Below are positions 1 to 5,224 of a DNA stretch of 8,331 bases, piece after piece. The notes under the pieces were generated by a model. That model searched no databases. It was given only the letters and a program-made list of their open reading frames with translations, and was not told the DNA's origin. Every line of letters starts with the position of its first letter. Position 1 is the first letter of the stretch. A program made the position numbers and the translations under genes. Source of the DNA: Veillonella sp. Lineage in GTDB: Bacteria > Bacillota_C > Negativicutes > Veillonellales > Veillonellaceae. Where the stretch lies: assembly GCA_018367495.1 (NCBI GenBank), contig JAGZGB010000069.1, positions 1-8,331 of the forward strand. The letters are read 5' to 3'.

Positions 1-54
1 TCTAGCGTCGACTTCGACTGGTCCCATTGAATCATATTCAATTCTTGTTTCCAT
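1..54 (-). CDS. fumC: Probable class II fumarate hydratase, N-terminal fragment
   Basis: Only the first 18 codons are in the window, read on the minus strand from ATG at 54-52; the rest lies beyond position 1. The peptide METRIEYDSMGPVEVDAR matches the conserved opening of class II fumarases (pattern R-I-E-x-D-[ST]-M-G-x-V-x-V). The related aspartate ammonia-lyases usually begin differently, but 18 residues cannot exclude them. A strong ribosome site, AAGGAGG (complement of 66-72), sits 11 nt upstream and fixes the start. Class II fumarase is the oxygen-stable, iron-independent cytoplasmic enzyme interconverting malate and fumarate. In lactate fermenters of this kind it would work in the reductive branch from oxaloacetate to succinate and propionate. 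It is divergent from the OPT transporter gene. Confidence 0.7.
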   Translation of the reverse strand, partial: METRIEYDSMGPVEVDAR

Positions 55-105
55 AATGTTTACAACCTCCTTAAAAGACATGCCGACCTTATCGTCGGTA
101 CTTTA

Positions 106-133
106 ATTATATAAAATCCTGTATATTTGTACA
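106..133 (-). promoter_or_regulatory. Probable promoter of the fumarase gene
   Basis: On the minus strand a perfect -10 box TATAAT (complement of 106-111) is preceded, after a 16-nt spacer, by TGTACA (complement of 128-133), a 4/6 match to TTGACA. Transcription would start near 99 and give a leader of about 45 nt. That leader begins with a small hairpin (CCGAC 83-87 pairs with GTCGG 94-98) ahead of the ribosome site at 66-72. The -10 is convincing; the -35 is only fair. Confidence 0.5.
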
Positions 134-141
134 GAATAAAA

Positions 142-160
142 GATAATGATTTCTATTTTC
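142..160. promoter_or_regulatory. Loose Fur-box-like sequence upstream of the fumarase promoter
   Basis: The 19 bases GATAATGATTTCTATTTTC match the classical Fur consensus GATAATGATAATCATTATC at 14 of 19 positions by hand alignment, with the left half-site GATAATGAT perfect. It lies 9 bp upstream of the proposed -35 of the fumarase promoter. A link to iron would make sense, because many bacteria switch to an iron-independent class II fumarase when iron is short. The surroundings are very AT-rich, so chance matches are expected, and the right half is poor. Confidence 0.25.
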
Positions 161-175
161 ATATAAAAGGGAGTC

Positions 176-210
176 GTGTATGCGATTTGCGCATATACAG
201 CTTTTCTTTT
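176..210 (+). terminator. Hairpin followed by a T-rich tract (terminator-like)
   Basis: GTGTATGCG (176-184) pairs with CGCATATAC (190-198) in a 9-bp stem with one G-U pair and a 5-nt loop, followed by AGCTTTTCTTTT (199-210). On the plus strand this resembles an intrinsic terminator, yet no plus-strand gene precedes it within the window. It may end a short untranslated transcript. Alternatively the stem may be a DNA site, because both arms resemble the ATATGCGAT motif found at 219-229 and 454-464. Function unresolved. Confidence 0.35.
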
Positions 211-214
211 CTCC

Positions 215-468
215 CAATATATATGCGATGATTTATATTTAATTTGTATACATGTTTCATATAAGGTTGATTTGAGAGGAGAAAGGCGATAGTCCAAAAA
301 CGATTTAGCGGCCCCGCGTAGCGGGGTGGGTGGCTTTGGAGGCTTTTGTAGGGCTACCACGCTTAGTAAAGTATTTAGAGTATGAATAGACCTTTCAAGG
401 TGTTTCTTGGAGGACCTAAAGTTTATAATCTTTTATATGTATACATTATAAATATCGCATATATATTG
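215..468. repeat. Perfect 15-nt inverted repeat (215-229 / 454-468) spanning the spacer
   Basis: CAATATATATGCGAT at 215-229 recurs as its exact reverse complement at 454-468. Similarity continues inward, with gaps, to GTATACAT-containing blocks (246-253 and 439-446). The downstream arm overlaps the -35 box of the OPT-gene promoter. A second inverted match, GCGATGATTT (225-234) against 469-478, abuts it. No obvious target-site duplication flanks the pair. It could be two binding sites for one regulator, the arms of a miniature element, or a long RNA stem enclosing the G+C-rich hairpin segment. Confidence 0.5.
272..360. repeat. G+C-rich segment with CCCCGC-GTA-GCGGGG hairpin; probable dispersed repeat
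   Basis: This 89-bp stretch is about 56% G+C by hand count in an otherwise strongly AT-rich spacer. It holds a perfect 6-bp hairpin with a 3-nt loop (312-317 / 321-326) and a short direct duplication (GGCTTTGGA 332-340 then GGCTTTTG 341-348). The composition break and absence of coding signals fit a dispersed intergenic repeat. Translated on the minus strand it gives a PPKPPTPLRGAAK-type peptide, a kind I recall from short hypothetical ORFs in Negativicutes intergenic repeats. That recollection and the exact boundaries are inference; copies elsewhere cannot be seen from this window. Confidence 0.4.
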
Positions 469-494
469 AAATCATCGCTTTAACACGATAAAAT
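466..494 (+). promoter_or_regulatory. Promoter of the OPT transporter operon
   Basis: TTGAAA (466-471, 5/6 match) is separated by exactly 17 nt from TAAAAT (489-494, 5/6 match), an almost ideal housekeeping promoter. Transcription should start near 501, giving a leader of about 50 nt before the ATG at 551. The -35 box overlaps the right arm of the 15-nt inverted repeat, so a protein bound there would probably repress. Confidence 0.65.
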
Positions 495-499
495 GAAAG

Positions 500-524
500 T
501 AGCTTATTATATTGTTTTAAGCTA
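500..524 (+). promoter_or_regulatory. Dyad TAGCTTA-N11-TAAGCTA at the transcript start
   Basis: A perfect 7-bp inverted repeat (500-506 and 518-524) with an 11-nt gap sits where the OPT-operon transcript should begin and ends 9 nt before the ribosome site (AGAGGAGGT, 534-542). It could be an operator just downstream of the promoter or a 5'-end mRNA hairpin. No T-tract follows, so it is not an attenuator terminator. The sequence does not identify a regulator. Confidence 0.4.
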
Positions 525-550
525 TAGTTTCACAGAGGAGGTAAGTACTT

Positions 551-2632
551 ATGAAACATGACTTTATGAGCCATGACCTTCATCTGCCGGAACTGACACT
601 ACGTGGGATGCTACTTGGTGCATTGATTACTGTAATTTTTACAGCATCTAACGTATATCTCGGTTTGAAGGTTGGTTTGACATTCTCGTCATCCATTCCG
701 GCAGCCATTATTTCAATGGCAATTTTACGTTTCTTCAAGGATTCTAACGTTCTTGAAAACAACATGGTACAAACGCAGGCTTCCGCAGCTGGTACTTTGT
801 CCGCAATTATCTTTATTTTGCCTGGTTTACTTATGCTGGGCTATTGGAATGGTTTCCCATTCTGGCAAACATTCTTGCTCTGCGCATGCGGTGGTTCTCT
901 AGGTGTATTATTCACTATTCCATTGCGTCGTGCCATGGTAGTAAATAGTGATCTACCATATCCAGAAGGACGTGCAGCAGCAGAAATCTTGAAGGTTGGT
1001 TCCCACAATGGTGGACAAGGCCCTCAATCTAGCTCTGGTATGGGTGATATTGTATCCGGTGGTTTTGTAGCTGGTCTTATTAGTCTTTGTGCGAACGGCT
1101 TCAAAGTGCTTGGTGATAGCATGAGCTTCTGGCTCCCTGTAGGTAGCAAGGGTATTACTCAAATTCCGTTAGGTTTCTCTACAGCGTTGTTAGGTGCTGG
1201 TTACCTTATCGGTATTGCTTCAGGTATCGCTATCTTAGTTGGTGTACTTATCGCTTGGGCTGGCTTTGTACCTTACTTGACTAACATGCTTGCTCCAGAC
1301 GGAGGTGCTACAGCTAAATTTGCAATGGCTGTTTGGAAATCTAAAGTTCGTTTTATCGGTGCGGGTGCTATCGGTATCGCAGCGATTTGGACTTTGATTA
1401 CATTGATCAAACCTATCATCGAAGGTATGAAAATTTCTGTTAAATCCATGAATAGCAGTTCCACTGAACGTGCATTGCATCGTATGGATACAGATATGAG
1501 CACAAAATCTGTTATCATCGTGTTCGGTATTATCCTTTTAGGCTTAGTTCTTACATTCTGGGACTTCGTATCTGCAGTACCTATTAGTGCTGGCTTAATG
1601 TGGACACTTGTTATCGTAGGTGTTCTAGTAGCATTGCTAATTGGTTTCTTTGTAGCTGCTGCATGTGGTTACATGGCTGGCCTTATCGGGACATCTGCAT
1701 CTCCAATCTCTGGTATTGGTATCTTAGCGACTATTATTTCTTCTCTAGTGGTATACTTTATCGCTTCTGAAAATAACTTGTTTGCTACAGAAGCTGGTGT
1801 ACAATTCGCTACAGCTATGGCTATCTTTATGACATCCGTAGTTATTGCGATTGCATCTATTTCTAACGATAACTTGCAAGATTTGAAAACAGGTCAACTC
1901 GTTGGTGCTACACCTTGGCGTCAACAAATTGCATTGTTACTTGGCTCTGTAGCTGGTGCGATTGCAATTGCTCCTGTTCTTAACTTGCTTTACCAAGCAT
2001 ACGGTTTCACAGGGGCGTTACCACGTGCTGAAATGGATCCTAATGCCGCATTATCTGCTCCACAAGCAACTTTGATGACTACAATTGCTCAAGGTATCTT
2101 CAGTTCTAGCATGGATTGGGATTATATCTTGATTGGCGTTGGTGTTGGCGTCGTAGCAATCATCGTTAACTTAATTCTTAAGAGCACAACCGCTTCTTTA
2201 ACATTGCCTCCATTGGCAGTTGGTATGGGTATCTACTTACCTCCAACATTGGAAGTACCTCTTATCTTAGGTTCTTTCATTAGCTATTTTGTAGGCCGTT
2301 ACCTAGTAGCTCGTGCTAAAATGCGTGCTGGCGAACTCGCTGAGTACGATGTTGAACAATCTAACCGCCGCGGTGTTCTCTTTGCATCTGGTTTGATTGT
2401 TGGTGAGAGCTTGATTGGTGTAATCATAGCTGTTATTATTGTATTGTCTGTTACAACTGGTGGTGGTGAATCCCCACTTGAATTAGTAGGTCCTCAATTT
2501 GAAAGCACAGCACAATGGTTAGGATTGCTTGCATTCATCTTTGCTGCTCTATACTTAATTCGTCGCGTTGTAGCACACAAATTCAATAAAGAAGAAGCTT
2601 TAGCGATGAAAGCTGAGCAAGAACAACAATAA
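551..2632 (+). CDS. OPT-family oligopeptide transporter
   Basis: This 693-residue polytopic inner-membrane protein belongs to the OPT family, whose members take up oligopeptides or metal-chelate compounds, probably by proton symport. Family-type blocks visible in order: NVYLGLKVGLTFSSSIPAA (34-52), NMVQTQASAAGTLSA (71-85), DLPYPEGRAAAEILKVG (134-150), GLIGTSASPISGIGI (377-391), NDNLQDLKTGQLVGATPWRQQ (439-459) and LPPLAVGMGIYLPP (552-565). Many hydrophobic segments run from about residue 17 to 672, fitting the usual 14-16 helices. Length is normal for the prokaryotic branch. ATG 551 is chosen over ATG 566 because AGAGGAGGT lies 8 nt upstream of it. The gene is first in an operon with the exported protein at 2643. 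The substrate cannot be told from sequence; in a lactate fermenter that uses few sugars, peptides are a reasonable guess. Confidence 0.9.
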   Translation: MKHDFMSHDLHLPELTLRGMLLGALITVIFTASNVYLGLKVGLTFSSSIPAAIISMAILRFFKDSNVLENNMVQTQASAAGTLSAIIFILPGLLMLGYWNGFPFWQTFLLCACGGSLGVLFTIPLRRAMVVNSDLPYPEGRAAAEILKVGSHNGGQGPQSSSGMGDIVSGGFVAGLISLCANGFKVLGDSMSFWLPVGSKGITQIPLGFSTALLGAGYLIGIASGIAILVGVLIAWAGFVPYLTNMLAPDGGATAKFAMAVWKSKVRFIGAGAIGIAAIWTLITLIKPIIEGMKISVKSMNSSSTERALHRMDTDMSTKSVIIVFGIILLGLVLTFWDFVSAVPISAGLMWTLVIVGVLVALLIGFFVAAACGYMAGLIGTSASPISGIGILATIISSLVVYFIASENNLFATEAGVQFATAMAIFMTSVVIAIASISNDNLQDLKTGQLVGATPWRQQIALLLGSVAGAIAIAPVLNLLYQAYGFTGALPRAEMDPNAALSAPQATLMTTIAQGIFSSSMDWDYILIGVGVGVVAIIVNLILKSTTASLTLPPLAVGMGIYLPPTLEVPLILGSFISYFVGRYLVARAKMRAGELAEYDVEQSNRRGVLFASGLIVGESLIGVIIAVIIVLSVTTGGGESPLELVGPQFESTAQWLGLLAFIFAALYLIRRVVAHKFNKEEALAMKAEQEQQ

Positions 2633-2642
2633 GAGGTAAACA

Positions 2643-3485
2643 ATGAAATTAAAACAGTCTGTACTCATCATGATGGCTGCTGCATTGCCAGTAGTATCCT
2701 TCGCGGCAAGCGAAATTCCTGTAACTAAAGATACTGCAACAGTACAAGCAGCTCCTGCGGATACGAATAAAGTAAATCGTAACGATTTAACATATCGTAT
2801 TTCTAGCACTGCTACACCAGAGCAAAACCGTGCGTTACGCTCTGTAGCAACAAAAGTTGATCGCAATGCAGTTGAAGTGGTAGCACCAAATGCGGACCGT
2901 TATATGGACCGTAAAGAGGTGGCTGTATCACCAGTGGAATCCACTACAGATCATCTTGATTTAGTGTTCCCAACAGTTAAATCTGTTAGTCCAACTGTAG
3001 AAAAAGCAATCAATATGACTATAAAAAAATACGTTGCTAAAGTACAAAACGACGTAGAAAAAATGAATACTAAAGAAGCTGATAAAACAAATGTAGTCAT
3101 GTACTACGATGTTAAAACAGATAAAAATGGTATTCTCAGTGTATTGATTCATACGTACACAATGCGTGACCGTGATGCGAATGGCGTCAACTATGTAAAA
3201 GGCTTCACATTTAACACTACAACAGGGCGTCAATTATCTTTGTATGACCTTGGTGGTCTTAATAAAAAAGAATTAGTGAATGCTATCGATAATAATCAAG
3301 ATGTGAAAAATCAATTGGGTGGCGAAGTAAATATCGACAAAATGCCTACTGAATTCTACACAACTGATGATTATTCTGTTGTAATGATTTTGCAACAAGA
3401 TGTGGATGTAGCTCATAGTGCAGGTGCCGTATATGTGCCAGTTGGTAACTTGCGTGATCGCCAAAATGATGTAACAAAAAAATAA
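2643..3485 (+). CDS. Exported RsiV/DUF3298-like protein
   Basis: The product is 280 residues with a clear signal peptide: Lys-2 and Lys-4, a hydrophobic core at 6-19, and probable cleavage near SFA/AS at 21-22. There is no later membrane segment, so it should be soluble in the periplasm or secreted. Residues 23-100 are polar and variable. From about 104 to 267 it resembles the DUF4163/DUF3298 arrangement of RsiV and PdaC: a first part around DLVFPTVKSV (106-115), a central strand block (153-172), GFTFNTTTGRQLSLYDLG (187-204), and a last block 235-267 ending in YVPVG. In Bacillus subtilis RsiV this region binds lysozyme, but here the cytoplasmic anti-sigma part and transmembrane helix are missing. 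The start lies 10 nt after the transporter stop, and AAGAGGT (2631-2637) overlaps that stop, implying co-transcription. The family call is by recognition only; a lysozyme role is a guess. Confidence 0.6.
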   Translation: MKLKQSVLIMMAAALPVVSFAASEIPVTKDTATVQAAPADTNKVNRNDLTYRISSTATPEQNRALRSVATKVDRNAVEVVAPNADRYMDRKEVAVSPVESTTDHLDLVFPTVKSVSPTVEKAINMTIKKYVAKVQNDVEKMNTKEADKTNVVMYYDVKTDKNGILSVLIHTYTMRDRDANGVNYVKGFTFNTTTGRQLSLYDLGGLNKKELVNAIDNNQDVKNQLGGEVNIDKMPTEFYTTDDYSVVMILQQDVDVAHSAGAVYVPVGNLRDRQNDVTKK

Positions 3486-3540
3486 TCAAACTGTGTGAAT
3501 TCGATTATGTGTGTATAGTAACAGCTGTTTTATTGTGAGA

Positions 3541-3572
3541 AGAACCGCTCCTTCGGGAGCGGTTCTTTTTTT
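3541..3572 (+). terminator. Intrinsic terminator of the OPT operon
   Basis: AGAACCGCTCC (3541-3551) pairs perfectly with GGAGCGGTTCT (3556-3566) around a TTCG loop, an 11-bp stem with the very stable C(UUCG)G tetraloop, followed by a T run through 3572. It lies 56 nt after the stop codon at 3485. Confidence 0.9.
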
Positions 3573-3623
3573 GCATTGTAGATTTAATAATAGTCTTATA
3601 ATATATTTTGATGGGGATACAAC

Positions 3624-3651
3624 AAAAAGCCGTGTAAGAACACGGCTTTTT
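3624..3651 (-). terminator. Terminator of the first SLH gene, symmetrical
   Basis: GCCGTG (3629-3634) pairs with CACGGC (3641-3646) around a 6-nt loop. Flanking AAAAA (3624-3628) and TTTTT (3647-3651) give a U-tract in either direction. It sits 19 nt beyond the stop of the minus-strand gene ending at 3670. Being symmetrical, it could also catch plus-strand read-through past 3572, which suits a convergent junction. Confidence 0.8.
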
Positions 3652-3669
3652 ATCATTGAACTTATATAA

Positions 3670-5046
3670 TTATTTATTTGTCGTATCGTAGTAGTTTACG
3701 CGTGGAGGCAATGGGAATTGGATTGCTGCATCCGGTTTTACTGTCTCAGGTTGTGGTAATTGTACGACTACATTGTTTTTGAATTTCTTTTTGAATGCTT
3801 TCACAGTATCCTTTTGAACGGAGTCAGCTGTAATGATAAGCGCGCTAGTATCGTCGTTAGGGCGAATGGAAATGATGTTACCTTTTGGCTCCTTTGCTTT
3901 ATATAAATCTAGAGCATCAGATTGGAAGTCTTCAAGTTGAGCTTGATTTAATTTACCTTGAGATACTACAAGAGTACTTTCAAGTTGTGGATCTTGAGTT
4001 TCAGAAATTGCATGCGCAACAGCATCAGCTTTTTTCTTATCTGTTAAAGAGGCATGTAATTTTCCACCATCCCAGAAGAGGGCACCGTCTTGACGGAATT
4101 TAGTGAAGTCATTGCCATAGCCTAATGTTTTGTCGATAATAGTAGCTGTTTTGCTTTCTACTTGTTGTTTGAACAATGTATTGTGGAAGGCAAGTGCTTG
4201 CTCTGTTTGTGTCATGCGGTATGCAATCTCAGCTGCTTCAGCACGAGTTACATATTTTTCAGGATTAAATAATGTGCCAGGAGCGTAGTTTGTAAAGCCA
4301 AGGTATGCAAGTTCACGAACTGCGTCTTGAGCCCAAGGAGCTACGAATTTTTGGTCTCCATAAGCAATACTATCAAGTGCTGTTGGATCCTCTGTTATGT
4401 ATCCTAAGTAGTGAATGTAGTTGTCTGCTACTACAGCAAATTCTTGGCGAGACATATATTTTTCAGGTTTATATGTGTTATCGCCATAACCACTGATGAT
4501 ATTTTTGCGCGCTACAGATTCGATAGCAAGAGCGGACCAACGATCAGAGGTAATATCTTTAAATTTGCTAGATAAGAAGGCTGCTATACCATCATCTGTG
4601 ATGTTGTTGAAGAGAGCAGCTACTTCTTCACGAGTCATAGGTTGGTTAGGTCGGAATGTACCGTCAGAATAACCTTTCATAAGATTTGCTTTCGTTACAG
4701 TACTGATAGAGTTGGCAGCCCAGAAATCACTAGGTACATCAGAGAAGATGTGGGCTCGGATTTTTTGAATATCTTGAGGCGTACCAATAGATGTATTTAC
4801 AACCATAGGTGTGGCAGCTTTAGCAGCATCAAATTTAGGAGACTCTACTTTAGTTGCTTCTACGTTAGAAACATCTGTTTTTGGTGTAACTGCTTTTGTA
4901 TTGTCTACTGTAGACGCTTCAGCTTTTGTGGAGGCTACTGCAGGAGCATGAGTTGTAGTATTAGCAGAAACAAAACTAAGGCCTGTTGTAGCTAATAGTG
5001 TGCCTAAAACAAGGGCACGTAATACATAAGGGGTATTCTTGTACAT
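3670..5046 (-). CDS. Exported three-SLH-domain protein with uncharacterised C-terminal domain
   Basis: The product is 458 residues. A signal peptide occupies 1-28 (probable cleavage VSA/NT), then a Thr/Ala/Lys/Val-rich linker at 29-90. Three S-layer homology repeats follow: about 101-145 (FSDVPSDFWA opening, TREE 138-141), 162-206 (FKDITSDRWS, SRQE 199-202) and 233-278 (TRAE 267-270). All three keep the arginine of the TRAE-type wall-binding motif. SLH trimers bind cell-wall ligands; in Negativicutes they bind polyamine-decorated peptidoglycan, so this protein should be held to the wall inside the periplasm. Residues 300-430 form a mixed alpha/beta domain shared with the neighbouring SLH protein, with W325 and LH 330-331 in the best-matched block; a proline-rich tail (431-458) ends the chain. 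It is far shorter than OmpM porins and lacks a C-terminal barrel. AAGGA (complement of 5052-5056) lies 5 nt before the ATG. Function of the C-terminal domain unknown. Confidence 0.85.
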   Translation of the reverse strand: MYKNTPYVLRALVLGTLLATTGLSFVSANTTTHAPAVASTKAEASTVDNTKAVTPKTDVSNVEATKVESPKFDAAKAATPMVVNTSIGTPQDIQKIRAHIFSDVPSDFWAANSISTVTKANLMKGYSDGTFRPNQPMTREEVAALFNNITDDGIAAFLSSKFKDITSDRWSALAIESVARKNIISGYGDNTYKPEKYMSRQEFAVVADNYIHYLGYITEDPTALDSIAYGDQKFVAPWAQDAVRELAYLGFTNYAPGTLFNPEKYVTRAEAAEIAYRMTQTEQALAFHNTLFKQQVESKTATIIDKTLGYGNDFTKFRQDGALFWDGGKLHASLTDKKKADAVAHAISETQDPQLESTLVVSQGKLNQAQLEDFQSDALDLYKAKEPKGNIISIRPNDDTSALIITADSVQKDTVKAFKKKFKNNVVVQLPQPETVKPDAAIQFPLPPRVNYYDTTNK

Positions 5047-5129
5047 AAAAATCCTTCCTAATTATGGTAAATGGCTAACGTTCTATAGTCGAAGAATATA
5101 AACTTTCACCAACAATAAAATCTATATCC

Positions 5130-5158
5130 ATTATATAGCGAATAATAAGGCATGCATA
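5130..5158 (-). promoter_or_regulatory. Candidate promoter for the first SLH gene
   Basis: In the 178-bp gap between the two SLH genes, a perfect -10 TATAAT (complement of 5130-5135) has TATGCA (complement of 5153-5158, 3/6) 17 nt upstream. A start near 5123 would give a leader of about 77 nt. The weak -35 makes this tentative. The terminator at 5162-5204 just upstream supports separate transcription of the two genes. Confidence 0.35.
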
Positions 5159-5161
5159 GTG

Positions 5162-5204
5162 ATATAAACAAAGCAGCGTAATACTAAACGTATACGCTGC
5201 TTTG
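5162..5204 (-). terminator. Terminator of the second SLH gene
   Basis: AAAGCAGCGTA (5170-5180) pairs perfectly with TACGCTGCTTT (5193-5203). Allowing one bulged A, the stem extends further inward. Read on the minus strand the stem ends in TTTGTTTATAT, a moderate U-rich tail. It lies 21 nt beyond the stop at 5225. The plus-strand side has no T run, so it acts for the minus-strand gene. Confidence 0.75.
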
Positions 5205-5224
5205 GCTGGTTAAGTGAACGCCGA

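Noticed and set aside
103..360. 85-codon minus-strand open frame starting at GTG 360
   Set aside because: It has no ribosome site, runs through the G+C-rich repeat, the terminator-like hairpin and the fumarase -10 region, and its C-terminal half is AT-rich nonsense-like sequence.
424..429. TATAAT as an alternative -10 for the OPT gene
   Set aside because: Its only -35 at 17 nt is TGTTTC, much weaker than the TTGAAA-17-TAAAAT pair at 466-494.
1235..1518. Overlapping minus-strand frames within the transporter gene
   Set aside because: They are antisense shadows with no ribosome sites, whereas the plus-strand frame carries clear OPT family motifs throughout.
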